Made by a program: the position numbers and the translations under genes
Shown here: piece after piece, positions 1-12,325 of the stretch
How positions within the stretch are numbered: position 1 is the first letter of the stretch
Layout of the letters: every line of letters begins with the position of its first letter
The notes under the pieces: model-generated
Databases searched by the model: none
Told to the model about the DNA's origin: nothing
What the model saw: only the letters and a program-made list of their open reading frames with translations
Origin: Kalaharituber pfeilii
Lineage: Eukaryota; Ascomycota; Pezizomycetes; Pezizales; Pezizaceae
Length of the DNA stretch: 64,000 nt
Reading direction: 5' to 3'
Assembly (NCBI GenBank): GCA_015179045.1
Contig: WHUZ01000001.1
Span: 2,294,001 to 2,358,000, forward strand

Positions 1-2530
1 GGAGCCATCAACAAGGTGCGATGTTAAGAGAATGCCCTTTAGGCCATCCGCCCCAACATCTTGAAGCTCAAGTACAAGGTCATCATCGGACTTCTCCACC
101 ACTGTTCCTGAAACAATTTGGCCAAGTTGTAGGTTCTGTAAAGCTTTTTGCTGAGCTTCTCCAAATGCATTCGGATCCCTACATGACACCCACATTCGCT
201 CGTTTTCAACGTCAACATTGACTACATGGACGTTGACCGACTGCCCAATGTGGAAATGTTCCCGTGGGTCCTTGATATAGGCCTCGCTCATCTCACTAAC
301 AGGAAGGAATGCAGTCACATCCGAATAGAACTTAACGATTGCGCGATGGGGTAATATCGCGACAAGTGTGCCGGGTGTCTGTATCCCAGGAGTAGCATCC
401 TCGTAAGACGTAATGATTGGTGCATCCGAGTTCACCAAAGCCTTCTTCAGTGTAACTCGAAGCTGTTTCTTTTCTGGGTCGTTGCGAAGGACTCTGCAAG
501 TTACAGACATACCTTCTCGGAACTTCCTCTCTGGGTTCTTCAGCTTGATATCGCTTAGATGAGTTCCATCGACAATTGCAGTGATGCCTTCACTTAATTG
601 GACAATAAGAGAACCGCTGGGAAGCAGTTTCTTGATGACACCCTTAACAACTTCTCCGACCTTGACATCCTCTACTCGGAGGAAATTCTGATCCAAGATC
701 TTTTGCTCCATGGAGCAAATGAAGAGGCCGTCTATGGGATTATATCCAACAACCCTAGCACGATGGACTGAACCAACCTTGTAATTTCCCGTGCTACCGG
801 ACAGGTCCTCGATTTTCTTATCGGATATCCGCGAGATGTGAACAAAGCCTGGGATGCCTGAGATGCCCACATCTATGAACAGTGCACGTTTTGGATCAAC
901 CTTTGTTATCTTAGTCTCATCAACGATAGTACTGATTGGCAGGGCTTTGGTTGGGTATTGTTGAACTGCTTCTGATGGTGAACCCAGTGTAAGGATATGC
1001 GGGAGAACAGAAAGATTTAATTTCTTCGGGTCAGAGTTAGGGTTGGTGAACAGAACACGGGCGTTTATCTGTGAAATGTCACGTTAGTCCCGGAATTCCA
1101 AGATTGTGGGATCTTCAGCGACCTTGTTTCCAACTTTAACACGGTCTTCCAGCTCCTTCTCCGCCCAGCCTTGTGCGTGGAAATAATCGACGGCACAATC
1201 CAGCATCCCCATTATTTTCCCTCGTATACCCCCGTTTTTCCCAACATCTGTAACCAAAAGCTCTACTCCAGTACCAGGCGTGAATGCATCGATGGTAGGC
1301 GCCTCGTTGAGCCAAAGTCCGCCCTTCCAGATTGCTCCCTTTCCCTTCTTTGCTCCAATTGGTTTCCCTATATCCGCTGAAAGCTTTACAATTTTTCCGT
1401 TCGACGCCATACCGGTGATAGTACACAGTAAAACTTGACCTTCCTGCACCGTCGCCAACGTAAAATGATCTCCAAGCTCGTTTGAAGAAATAAACCCAGT
1501 AATGGATTTATCTTCAAGCCCCAGGCTCATAATCAACCCATGATCTTCCACACTGGTAACAGATGCCTGAATTGCACAGCCTGTGACAAGCTCCTTCACG
1601 GTAACTCCAGCATTGGCCATTGAGGGCTGTAAGCTCAATTCAATGTGTTTTTTGTATCTGGAATGCTCCGCATTTTTGAGGGTATCATCTGCAGTAGACA
1701 TAATGCAGGCCCGAACGTACTGGCCTACCCGGAAGTATCTGTTGAGATCCGTGACATCCTCATTGGCCTTCTTCCGGCCTTTGCTAACCTTTGGGTCCCC
1801 TTGCTCTTCTTTTTCCTCCTCGGATTCGCTGCCATCCTCTTCCAGAAGAGCTTCAATCTTCTTCGTGAGCTGCTCCGATATGGAAGTTATGGGGACGTAA
1901 CCAGTAATATTGTTCGGAAGAGAAATGGCGACATCAGTTGAATTAATCTGAGAAACACAGCCCAGCACAATAGTCCCAGGCACAATGCGCTGTCCTATAC
2001 GTGAGCACCTTAACTCGAAAGCTATTATGGACTTTTCTCACCTTGAACGAGAATCCTTCGACCTTGGGGCCTTCATCCTCTTTAGGATTCCTCACACTTT
2101 TCTTCTTCTTTCCACTTTCGAATTTCCGTTTCTTCTGCTTCACTTTCTTTTCTCCTTCTAAAACCATATCTACATCACCCTCCAGATCCCGCTCATGGGT
2201 CTTAGATACCCTACCGCCTCCAGCCTCGAATAGTACATCCTTAATGGCCTGATTGGCGACTTCTTTATATTCCAATGGTGTCAGAAGTGAGCCTCCCCCT
2301 CTTGGGAATGAGGCCTCTTCCTTCACTGAGCATTTCAGAGATGATACAGCCAGTGGGGCGACAGGGAGAGCCTTCGAAGGACCTTTTTTCTCGGCGGCTG
2401 CCTTGGAATCCGAAGCTTTCACTCGCTTGCTAATCGACTCTGCTGCATTTCTGCTGCTATCTTTTTTGCTGGAGGCCGAGATTTCTGACGGCCTCTTGCG
2501 CTTCGTAGCGCTATTTTGTTGAGGGGCCAT
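1..2530 (-). CDS. RRP5: rRNA biogenesis protein RRP5 (N-terminal part; gene runs off the left edge)
   Basis: RRP5 is a nucleolar S1-repeat RNA-binding protein of the SSU processome, needed for 18S, 5.8S and 25S rRNA production. Three exons are visible on the minus strand: 2530-2042, 1989-1123 and 1068-1. Introns are 1990-2041 and 1069-1122. About 808 residues are readable; the family usually has about 1,700-1,800, so the remaining S1 and HAT repeats lie outside. Residues about 1-160 are a Lys-rich, low-complexity nucleolar tail holding the family hallmark FPRGGGSLLTPLE. Six S1 domains follow, and a seventh is cut at the edge. The ATG at 2530 is the first in frame. The second intron has a weak GTCGCT donor, but joining there gives VGNK-INARVLF, which matches the usual S1 pattern and keeps the frame. 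It is divergent from SPB1. Confidence 0.93.
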
Positions 2531-2771
2531 GTTGGGATGAACTGCAGGTTGATGCGTTTCTGGGTTGACCGCAGCACAGTTTTGCGAAAACTTTCTCGCC
2601 GGAATCAATATGGCCCATCAAGTGGTAGGAGCATATGATTTGGGTTGGCTTGGCGTGAAATCTTGGCATGCACTAACTTCTGCGATTTTACATCTTTCAG
2701 ACAGTGCGCTCCGTCAGTAGAACTATTGCAATTGCCGCCGCCTCGAGTCAATCCTGAAGTATTGAGGCCTC
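2531..2771. promoter_or_regulatory. Shared divergent promoter of RRP5 and SPB1
   Basis: Only 241 bp separate the start codons of two oppositely oriented ribosome-biogenesis genes, so both promoters and 5' leaders must lie here. No TATA box is evident. A small inverted repeat (GTTTT-GCG-AAAAC, 2579-2591) is the only symmetrical element I see. Co-regulation is an inference from the geometry and shared pathway. Confidence 0.7.
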
Positions 2772-5633
2772 ATGGCGATTCAGAAGAAGGTATATACCTA
2801 AAGTCGGCAAACAGCTTGCTTCTGTCACTTGCTAACATCAACTTCACTCTAGCATGGGAAGGGCCGTTTAGATAAATGGTAGGCTTGATCAATTCTTCTC
2901 CATTCAAAACATATTTCTTGCATCTCTCTGACGCTTGCTGGTCTCTCTAGGTATAAACTTGCCAAACAAAAGGGATACCGTGCTCGCGCCGCCTTCAAAT
3001 TAATCCAGCTTAACCGCAAATATGGATTTCTCGAAAGATCTAAAGTACTTATCGATCTCTGCGCCGCTCCCGGATCATGGTGTCAAGTGGCCGCGGAGGT
3101 TATGCCCTCAAGCTCTCTGATCATAGGAGTAGACCTGGCACCTATCAAGCCAATACCGAAAGTCATCACCTTCCAGAGTGATATCACCACAGAGAAGTGC
3201 AGGGCGACGCTGAGAGGTCATTTGAAAAATTGGAAAGCGGACACAGTACTTCACGATGGTGCACCAAATGTTGGTACGGCATGGGTACAGGATTCTTTCA
3301 ACCAGGCGGAACTGGCTCTACAGTCTCTAAAGCTTGCTACCGAATTTCTGATAGAAGGTGGAACATTCGTGACCAAGGTATTCATCAGCTCTATGATTAG
3401 GAGCTTCGTAATCCTCTAACTTGGAGACGCCCAGGTTTTCCGCTCGAGAGACTTCAATTCCCTCATGTGGGTCTTTAATCAATTGTTCAATAAAGTTGAA
3501 GCCACAAAACCTCCATCTTCGAGAAATGTGTCAGCCGAAATATTCGTTGTCTGTCGTGGATACAAGGCTCCAGCGAAGATTGATCCGAAGTTTCTAGACC
3601 CCAGAGCAGTCTTTGAAGAGCTTCCGGACCCTACACCCAATAATGAGGCAAAGGTGTACAACCCAGAAAAAAAGAAACGAAAACGAGAAGGATATGAGGA
3701 AGGGGACTATCTTTTATATAAAGAGGTTCCGGTAACAGAATTTATCGAAACTACCGATCCTATTGCTCTTCTTGGAAGCATAAATAAATTCACATTTAAG
3801 CAATCTGGCAATGGGGATATTGCAATGGCCGCTATTGACAAACTCCCGGAGACCACGGACGAAGTTAGAACTTGTTGTAACGATTTGAAGGTTTTAGGCA
3901 AGCGTGACTTCCGGTTACTCCTTAAATGGCGAATGTCAGTCCGTGAGAAGTTCGGACTAGCGACCAAAAAGACCGCCGAGGTGAAGGATGGGACAACTGA
4001 AGTCACCGAGATTACGGATATTGATGAGGATGAACGCATAGAACAGGAGCTAGAGGCGATGCGGGAGAGAGAAATAGCTGAAAAGAAACGCTGGAAACGC
4101 AAGCTGAATGAACAAAAGCAGAAAGAGGTTGTGAGGATGCAATTACATATGATGGCTCCTACTGAGATTGGTCTAGAACAAGAAGGGCCACGAGGGGAAG
4201 ATGCAATGTTTACACTTAAGGCAGTTGAGAAGATCGGGGCGCTAGATAAAATAGTGAAGGGTAAAATGAATGCCATCGTCGAAACGGAGGATGAAAAGCG
4301 GGAACGACTTAAGCAAGCAGGAATTGTAGTTGATGAAGAGGGTGAGGAAGAATTAGATGATATTGACGAAGTTGATAAGCTAGAAGAGGAGCTTGACGCA
4401 ATGTACGTTTTTACAATCTGTGCGGAAATATTCAATGGAACTAATATCTAATTAGGTATGAGGAATATCAGGAGCGCAAGGCACAAGCAGACGTGAAATA
4501 CAGAGCGAAAAAGGCTCGACAAGAGCATGGAGATGGTGAATGGACAGGTTTTGACTCAGAAATTGAGGATGAAGATACCGACGACGATGTGGTCATGGAT
4601 AAAGACGAGGAGTCAAGCGATGATGGTGATGGAGCAGAGGAGCGTGTAGGACCCAGAAAGAATCTAATCACGAGCCTGGGAGATGAAGAGAAGAAGGTTA
4701 ACGGCCTAAGTAAGAAAGCCGCTCTATTTTTCAACCAATCAATATTCCAGGATCTGGGAGTGGACATGGCAGAGGAAAGTGAGGCAGGGGCGGAAGAGGA
4801 GGAGGAGGAGGAAGGAGAAGAAGATGAGGAAGTAAAAGGAAATGGGAGCGTTAACAGGAAAGACATTATAAATGGTGATGAAGGCTCAGAAGCGGACTCT
4901 GACTGGGAGAGCGATGTTGGGAAGCTTCAAATCAAAAGTCAATCAGAGGATGAGAATAAACCATTTGAAGTGGTACCTACTGACCATTCTGATGACGACT
5001 GGGATAGAGACGAGTCGCAGAGACATGGTCGAGAAGGTACTTCAGGTCCATTTCAAAGTTAAATGACAATACTAATATTTCATAGACATTGATATTATAA
5101 CAGCGGAGGCCATGACGCTTGCCCAGCAACTCGCTACAGGACAAACACGCAAATCAGCCCTTATTGATGACTCCTACAACCGATATTCCTTTCGTGATAA
5201 GGATGGTTTGCCTTCTTGGTTCTTGGATGATGAAGAACGACATTCCCGCCCTCAGAAACCAATCACTGCTGCGGCAGCTGCCGCTATCAAGGAAAAAATG
5301 CGAGCACTCAATGCTCGGCCAATAAAGAAGGTCAGGGAGGCTAAAGACAGGAAGAAGTACAAAGCCATGCAGCGACTCGAGAAGTTACGGAAGAAGAGTG
5401 CACTTCTCGCAGACGATGAGGCCATGTCGGAGAGGGACAAAGCAAACACAATCACCAAGATGATGGCTAAAGCAGCAAGAAAACCAAAACGACAAGTGAA
5501 GGTTGTTGTTGCGAAGGGCGTGAACAAAGGGAAGGGCAGGCCAAAGGGAGTGAAGGGACGATACAAGATTGTGGATGCCAGGATGAAGAAAGAAGTCAGG
5601 GCTCTGAAGAGGCTGAAGAAAAAGATGAAATAG
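2772..5633 (+). CDS. SPB1: AdoMet-dependent rRNA 2'-O-methyltransferase SPB1 (FtsJ family)
   Basis: SPB1 methylates the 25S rRNA A-loop and is required for 60S subunit maturation in the nucleolus. There are six exons: 2772-2789, 2853-2878, 2951-3377, 3435-4402, 4456-5036 and 5086-5633. Together they encode 855 residues (yeast 841). The N-terminus [19 protein letters not shown] is assembled from three exons and matches the family. The FtsJ domain covers about 20-210: Lys31 in RARAAFKL, the SAM-binding motif [11 protein letters not shown] at 50-60, Asp in LHDGAPNVG, Lys in GTFVTKVF and Glu in SAEIFVVC together complete the K-D-K-E catalytic set. A long acidic and coiled middle is followed by the very basic Spb1 C-terminal domain ending KRLKKKMK. 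The first exon encodes only six residues. The start is fixed by the conserved first residues. Confidence 0.96.
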
Positions 5634-6233
5634 AGGCATTGCAAGCATTCACCTGCAAGGTTATATGGGTTGTTTATCTCAGTGACGTCAACTGTATTAT
5701 AGCGACAAAAGTTTAGATTCGATAGCTGCATGGTGGGGAATCCAATCAGCAGCAGCATCGAAATTGCATGTCGCATTATTCTAAGATTTCTGCCGGCTGT
5801 CTCGTTTGCTGCTCCATGTGTTGCCGTATCCCTTCTGTTGTTAAAAATTCACATAAAAGAAAGACTGCATTGCTGTCAATGGCTTGATTTTGATAATTGA
5901 TTGGTCTAAAGAACTCTATTGCTTGCAGGTCGAGCTCAATGTCTGGGCTTCAGATATTGGAACCAAATTCTGGTTTTATCTATACTATACAGCTTAAAAT
6001 TCCCTCAATACACAGGCAACAAATTTTTTGGTTCTTACAGCTGATCTCGCGCCTCCATGTAAATTGAAGCTGCTGGGAGCTTGGAGCTTGGCTCCTGGGC
6101 AAACTGCGGGTACTAGTACAAGCTAGGCACGAGACGGGACTAGCACTTGAACAGGGCGACAGCTGCTGCGTATTTCTTCCTTCTACAACGCCAACTCATT
6201 CATCGCATACGACTCTCTACGCTACATATCACT
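5634..6233. other. Intergenic: SPB1 3' end and elongin C promoter
   Basis: No coding potential is convincing on either strand. The stretch presumably holds the SPB1 3' UTR and the upstream region of the elongin C gene. Confidence 0.5.
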
Positions 6234-6834
6234 ATGTCTGAGCAAGACCAAGAATACGTGGTCCTTTGTTCCAACGATGGCTTTCAATTTGTCCTCCAGA
6301 AATCTGCTGCGAGAGTTTCAAAGGCAATTCGGAGTATGCTCGACAAGAAGAGTAAGTCATTAAGATCCCCGTTCTTACTTTGCTAAGAGCTCTCGTTTCT
6401 ATGGCTTTTCCCCACCGGAACCTCGTATCTTTCCTGGCGTTGTATGATGCTGGAATATATGATTTCGGTCCACGCAGGACTATTATATCCCAAGATACCC
6501 TTCAATTTTCTATACATATCAGCTCTGAACGCCTACCTGCGTAAACTCAAAGCTAACCCCTAGATCTGATCAACAGACAACTTTGCTGAAGCCCGAGAGA
6601 ATAAAATCGTCTTCCACAACATGAAGTTTGCCTCCTCTTCTGCTCTCTTTGTCCTTGCAGCCTCAACAGGGCCTAACTTTTTTTTTTTTTCTCAGTGGCA
6701 TAATCCTGGAAAAAGTGTGCGAATACTTCTACTATCATGAAAAATACAAAGACTGCCGTGACGTTCCAGAGATGGAAATACCTCCAGAGTTGGCATTTTC
6801 ATTGTTGGAAGTCGCTGATTATCTGGAAACTTGA
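6234..6834 (+). CDS. ELC1: Elongin-C (Skp1/BTB-fold adaptor)
   Basis: Elongin C bridges elongin A and cullin-RING ligases; in yeast Elc1 acts with Ela1/Cul3 on stalled RNA polymerase II and with Rad7/Rad16. Three exons (6234-6351, 6577-6625, 6696-6834) give 101 residues, close to yeast (99) and human (112). Visible family features are an N-terminal beta strand YVVLCSNDGFQFVLQKSAA, the joined FAEARENKIVFHNM segment, ILEKVCEYFYYHEKY, and the C-terminal PPELAFSLLEVADYLET, which ends where elongin C normally ends. The first intron is 225 bp, long for this genome, and the second has a T-rich tract before its acceptor. Exon joins were chosen because they keep frame and restore the family alignment; the first acceptor is the least certain. 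Confidence 0.9.
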
Positions 6835-8662
6835 TAAGCTTGCGATCATGCTGCCTTGATTGAGCAGACTAGTGAGATATGGTGCGTTTGTTCCCAAAGC
6901 GAGGAAAATGGGTATGAGGGGGGCTGGGACAGTAGCACTATCCGGAAATTTTACCCCACGTTTTCTTCATCTCAAAGACGCATGAAGCACTTCTTCATAC
7001 ATCCTGCACATTGAGGGTAACTCTAGTTCATGTAAAAACTAGGTCACCTGGACTAATCTACAGTGTAGTTTTGGTACATTCTACTTCATCCATTATGACA
7101 GCCCTAGGCGCCGAGACCAAAGTAGCCGAGATTAAAGTAGGTAAGAAGGCTTCGCCGTAACGAGGAAATTCTCAACTTGAATTAGGAATGACAGTCTGCA
7201 GCGAGATGGTGACTTTGCTTAAAAACACTTGCAAGCATTCGAAATGCTGAGAATCGAGGAATAAGAGATTTTATATGTAGTTGAATGATCGAACACTGGG
7301 CAATCACTGCGACGCAACACCATATCCACAAGCATTGGTTTCTTTTTGATTTTATTTCCCATTCCTCTTCCTGTTCGTCTCTTGCACGGAATTGGCAAAC
7401 TCACTGGGCTTGATCTCCTCCAGTATTACCTTCTTCAAACGTCCTACAAGACCCGTCTTATCCTTCACCGCGCCCAAATCGATTTGAGAGCCCACCGGCA
7501 CCTGATATGGCACCCAAAATCCCGAAGATGAGCGAGTAAGCTTTTTGTACGCTTTTGATCGTTTACACCGCTTTTGGGCTGGGTGTCCTTAATTGGACAA
7601 CGGAGCTTGTAACGGGCGGGGACGGAGGAGTTCGGAAGGTCTGACTGTTGTCAGGGAAGAACCTGCGGGAGTGTCATCGAGAGTTCTTGGAGTTGAGTGG
7701 TCAGGTTTCCGGTTCGAGACTGTTTATCCTCTAGTCTGGTTTATTTATCCTCCACAATTCTCAAATTCGCATCAAACAAAATGCCAAGATTTCGAATTTG
7801 CATACACTCATGCACTTATGCATACCAATGATGTAAGTTTAGCGGCTTGGCCATGCACCATACCTCGGTGGCGGTTGGCATAGTAGCTCTAGTCTGGCTG
7901 CACTAGCTCTCTAGTGGCAACTACATCCTAAGAAGGAAACCATGCTTTCCTCAAATCGGAAACATTCTCAGTTCGAAAATGGCTAACAAGTACTTAACCA
8001 AGTTCCTCCCTATCCGAGCAGCTCCTGCGTGCAAGATTGCAAGAGGTACGAGCAACGAACTAACAAGCACATAAATAAAAAGAAACAGAGTAGCAGATAG
8101 TAGAAGAAAAAAACGCCGCCTAGTCCCCCAGATTTTTTTGAGAACAAATAGAAAGAAGAAATGAGATGAAAAAGAGTGAGAAAGGAAAGGAAACAGCGGC
8201 GGAAAAACAGAAAGAGAAAAGAGAAAACCGCCCAACTCACGTCCGCCAATCACAATGGCTCCCGCTGTTGGTCTTGTACCCAACTAAAATTCCCCCGTTA
8301 TGATCCTCATCCAGTAAGTTCGTTCAATCTTCCAAGTCCATAGAAGCAAAATGGAAGAAGAGTTGATCAGAAAATGATAAAGCACACCCCATGAAAAAAC
8401 GAAAATAAAATAAAATAAAATAAAAATAAAAAAATAAAAGCAACCAAAGCGCGGTAAAACTCCACAAGATGCATCGACAACAATCAATAACTGAGGAATG
8501 GTTATGGATCTTGATGCTTCCTGCTCCCCTATTTCCTCCCTCACACCCTAACCCCGCCAATACCATACCATACCTCACTACTCAAGAACCCAATCTTCTC
8601 AACACCAATATCCGAGCAAGAACCACCAGCAAAGCAAGATAACCTAAAGAAAGTGCAGACTA
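6835..8662. other. Gene-poor stretch between elongin C and F-box gene 1
   Basis: No open frame here has recognisable domains or matches its neighbours in character. It includes an A-rich pentanucleotide tract of the AAAAT type (8402-8440). A short untranslated or noncoding transcript cannot be excluded from sequence alone. Confidence 0.4.
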
Positions 8663-10110
8663 CTAAAAGATCCCCGCCAACCTCCTCCTTCTCTCCTTCT
8701 CCTCCTTCCCCTTCATCTCCTTCTCCGCATCCTCTGTTTTCTCCTCCTCAATTTTGTTCCACACTTCATACTTGCTCCCTCGTATAGTCCACTTCCTTTG
8801 CTTGTACATCCCGCACTCCCTCAAATCAATACTTTGGAGCGACTTTGCTCCCATCACCAGTCTCTCCGCCACATCTCTCGTAACCCATAGTCCCCCCTTA
8901 GACCGATGCTCTGCAGGGATTGTAGCTTGGTTACTGCGTCGACGAGGTCGTTGTTGCTAAGGACAGGCTGCGTGTCGCCTTCTTTCCAGGTAAATGATTT
9001 GGGGACGTCGGAGACGAAGAGAAGACCGGTGAAGGCGGTGGGGTAGTACGCTGTGCGGTAGGATCCGAGGCTGGAGACGAAGTAGTCTGCGGCAAGGGGG
9101 ACGTTAGAAAGGTCAATTCTCCTAGCGATGATTGTTAGCTACCCGGGGTGAAAGCACGATGAAGCTAAGAATCCATACTTGATTAAAGGACAAGCTGCCA
9201 GAGCATGCAGCACCGCTCCAATCGGTATATCCCTGATATAGCTGTACCTCTGCAAAAAAGGTGACGGCGGTGGATGTGTCGACTTCTTCCCTCCAGTCCT
9301 CTTAGCAACCCCACCAGAGCCGTAGTCATCCCTGTGGATTGTATGCAACGGATCACTCCTAAATTTCCATTCCCTCCAGCCTGCCAGCGACTTTTCGTCT
9401 TCAGGCCCAGAACTTTTTCCCAAATTGCTCACGTCGAATTCCTTGACCATCCATGCGCGATGACGATCATGAGTAATGGTGGTGACAAACTGTGCAAATC
9501 GGTAGGTTGTTGCAAATCGTGGGCATTCATAAAGATTGTAAGATGCCTCCTCTAGCAATTTTTTCGAGCAAAATATGAGTGAATGAAGCGTCCTCTGGTC
9601 CAGATAAGAAAAAATCTGATTCAGTATTTCCGAAGGTAGTGTCTCCAGCGTGGGAGGCTGCGCATATCTCTTCATGCGAGAGATAACCGAAGACGCAATG
9701 CTGCGTATAGATGCGCTTGAGGAGACCAACCTTCCTCCTGAACGATCTTGCTTCTTGATACTTCCATTAGTCCTCTTGCTTTTAGTTGCCTGTGCAGGTA
9801 TAAATGGTGTGACTAGGGAGGATATCGTTCGGTTTCGTGGTGGAGCGGTTGTTGTTTGCGGTGCATACTGTTTCTTTGATGGAGGATCAGCGATAGGAGA
9901 TGGGCGCGGATCGGTATAGAGGTAGTATGATCGAGACTTCGACACTGCTAGTTGATCGGAGTATGTGCTGAAGTTGTAAAATTGCAGGGCATTGCTGCGC
10001 TGTGATAATCGTAGAGGCCGTGAATCCAGTCGCCCTGGCCTGTTTGAATCAAAATGCAGCTTCTTGTTAGCATCCAGATTGTGGTTTCGAGAACTGCATT
10101 TTTGCTTTTT
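8663..10110 (-). CDS. F-box/LRR protein 1, reading frame broken by an indel
   Basis: This is a likely substrate adaptor of an SCF ubiquitin ligase; its target cannot be predicted. The F-box lies in the first exon (LETLPSEILNQIFSYLDQRTL, then a Cys/Leu-rich helix), followed by an LRR-like region. The intron at 9122-9178 joins CPLIK to RIDLSNVPLA in frame. Near 8892-8897 (six C on the plus strand) the frame TKLQSLQSIGL stops making sense. The following frame, KGGLWVTRDVAERLVMGAKS, carries on the domain, which is consistent with one lost base. The frame is open on the 5' side to about 10110 but has no ATG there. A further start-bearing frame (ATG at 10321) could be joined only by another indel at an A8 tract or by an unseen intron, so the 5' end is unresolved. 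Confidence 0.65.
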
Positions 10111-10594
10111 TTTGTTGCAGTGTGCTATTTATCCTTTTGAGGTAATCATATATTGTGCATGAGGTCATATTGAGTGGGTCAGGGAAGATGTCAGAGGCGG
10201 GGGGGGGGGAGAAACAGAGGGGATAAACGGAGTCTGGAGGGACTGTAGACGGGGATGCATGATTTGAGACTGATGCAGGATAAGCGGGAGTTAACTGACA
10301 TGCTTGCAACACAGTAGACAAAAAAGAAAAGCACCCAGTGGATGGGTACGTGAGGTCACGTCAGAATGCTTTAGCACAGCAGGTTTATGACGGTTATAGG
10401 TTTGTGTCGATGTGCTTTGCTGGGCGGTACAATGACGATAGAATAGAGCCCTGGTTGAGCAGAGAGCAAAACAGAGAGGACAATCTAGCCAGAGAGCTTC
10501 ACAGTGGAGGAGGCCGGGCGCACCACATAGGGGACCTCGCCTGGCAGCAGAGGTATGGAGGTGAGGAAGGGTAATACTCTTCTTCTTCTTCTAC

Positions 10595-10618
10595 GGGGAT
10601 GGGGTGGGGTTGGGGGGG
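10595..10618 (+). other. Canonical G-quadruplex motif
   Basis: Four runs of at least four G are separated by loops of AT, T and TT in 10595-10618, which fits the standard G4 pattern. It lies in a G-rich segment upstream of the minus-strand F-box gene. A functional role is an inference. Confidence 0.6.
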
Positions 10619-11081
10619 AGGATGTGGCCGGCGTATATACATTTCGGGCTCGGAATTTTTTTTTTCCCCCAGGTGGACATGGCCAAAACCATTTCCATGG
10701 CTGGTCGGTCCTTGGGGCAGGAGGAATAGTCTGGGAGGGGGAAGTGATCGATGGGGGGAGGTGGGGGGGAGAGTTTGCGGCTAGAGCACCACGCACGTAC
10801 CACGTTCCCAACGGCACAGTCTGGGCGAGTGTCTTTCGATGCAGCAAGGGGCAGATATCGTGATCATAGTACTGTACCTAGTGGGGGTGCGGGTGTGTGC
10901 AGGCGGGGAGGGGGAAGGCCTGGCCTAGCTGAGGGGAGGCCAGCAAGCTGTGAAGAGTATTGTACTAGTACTATACCTGTACTTGTACTCTACCGTACCT
11001 GAGAAGCGTCGGCGGGCTGGCACTGGCACTGTGCAGGCTGGGCGCGGGAAGCTAAGCATGGTGGGATGGGATGGGCAACGG

Positions 11082-11129
<48 letters not shown>
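11082..11129 (+). repeat. (CATGGG)8 hexanucleotide tandem array
   Basis: Eight uninterrupted copies of CATGGG run from 11082 to 11129. The array creates spurious Trp-Ala and His-Gly repeats in open frames on the plus strand and Pro-Cys-type repeats on the minus strand. Confidence 0.95.
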
Positions 11130-11131
<2 letters not shown>

Positions 11132-12244
11132 GAAGATGGTGGGAAGCCGTCTAAATCGGCAGGACGGCAGTGCGGATGTGGGCATTGGAGGCTCCGCGCC
11201 AGGGCAGTTTACAGTCGTGCACGCGATATCGAGCTGGAGGCGGTTGGCGGGGCGGATCAGGCGTGGCAGGATGGCTGCAGGCTACAGGCTACAGTACGGC
11301 GTCACTGCCTTCGTCTTGTGCTTGCACGCGCTACGCTCCGCAAACTGGGCAGTTTCCTCATCCGGCATGAAGCTGCGTCTGGTGCCGGCCAATCGCAAGC
11401 ACGATGGCACGCCGCCCGTCTCGTTCGAAACCTTCTGCATAGCTCACTTTCTCCCATTTCTTCCCGCCCCGCGCTGCGTCTAACAGGGCCTCTAGCCTCA
11501 ACCTCGGCGCCAGTCCCTCATCATTTTGGGGCTCTCATATGTCCACTTTTGTGAAGGATGCATATGTCATACCAAGCCAGTCCTGCCAACTGTAGGTGCA
11601 GATTTGGTGTCCTACGGGACGGCTGTGCCCATAAGTTCTTACGTTATGTAACCCATGCTTCGCAAATCGGCAACACCGTTATCAGTCAAATTCTAATCAA
11701 AACAAACGAAAAAAGGAACTGGCATGTATGATATTTATATCATAATTCACCTATCTTACAGAATTTTGCAATTGCAAGCAAGGGGTCTCGCGCCTGCAAG
11801 TGCACCCGAAAACTGTTCTCTGCACCATGCTTGCTGCCCTGCTTTAGCTCTCCTGTATTCTGCACCAGTTCACAGAGCTAACGTACAGAGAACGTAGGTT
11901 CCCTTTCTCGTATCACATGCATGTAAGATGCACAAGAACAACACTACATTAGCTAGCTGACCGGGGCACGAAGAATTCTGCGGCATTCTGTCTATTTGAC
12001 CAACTTGGTAAATGCACCCTTTTGTGTTTATAACTAGCATGATGATTGCTGATAGCTGACCGCCGTGCTTTTATTTTCCTCTTTTCGTACTTTTCAAACA
12101 TACTTGTTATCAGTGTAAGTGATGCAGATGGAGACCAGGTTACCTAAAGGCCGTTGGCGAGGCCTGCATGGAGGTGTGCGAGAGGCGGTATTTCGAGAGG
12201 CGGCCGGATCCTACTTTCCGAACTGAAGGGGTTTGTCTGTAGTC

Positions 12245-12325
12245 TCTGCTGTAGTGACGATGGTTATTACAACAAAAGAGGTACGGAATCAAGGGCCCCG
12301 GTTCGATTCCGAGTTGGGGAAGTGG
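12245..12325 (+). repeat. tRNA-like relic (pol III A- and B-box)
   Basis: A perfect B-box GGTTCGATTCC sits at 12300-12310. An A-box-like TAGTGACGATGGTTAT begins 48 bp upstream, at tRNA-like spacing. The T-arm pairs 4 of 5, but the expected acceptor stem does not pair. This suggests a tRNA pseudogene or the head of a SINE, not a working tRNA. Confidence 0.45.

Noticed and set aside
3707..4435. Ser-rich minus-strand open frame of 242 codons over SPB1
   Set aside because: It is the complement of the acidic, coiled SPB1 middle region; the sense strand encodes a recognised protein.
10950..11554. Overlapping plus-strand open frames with Trp-Ala and His-Gly repeats
   Set aside because: They are produced by the (CATGGG)8 array in two frames and have no other coding character.
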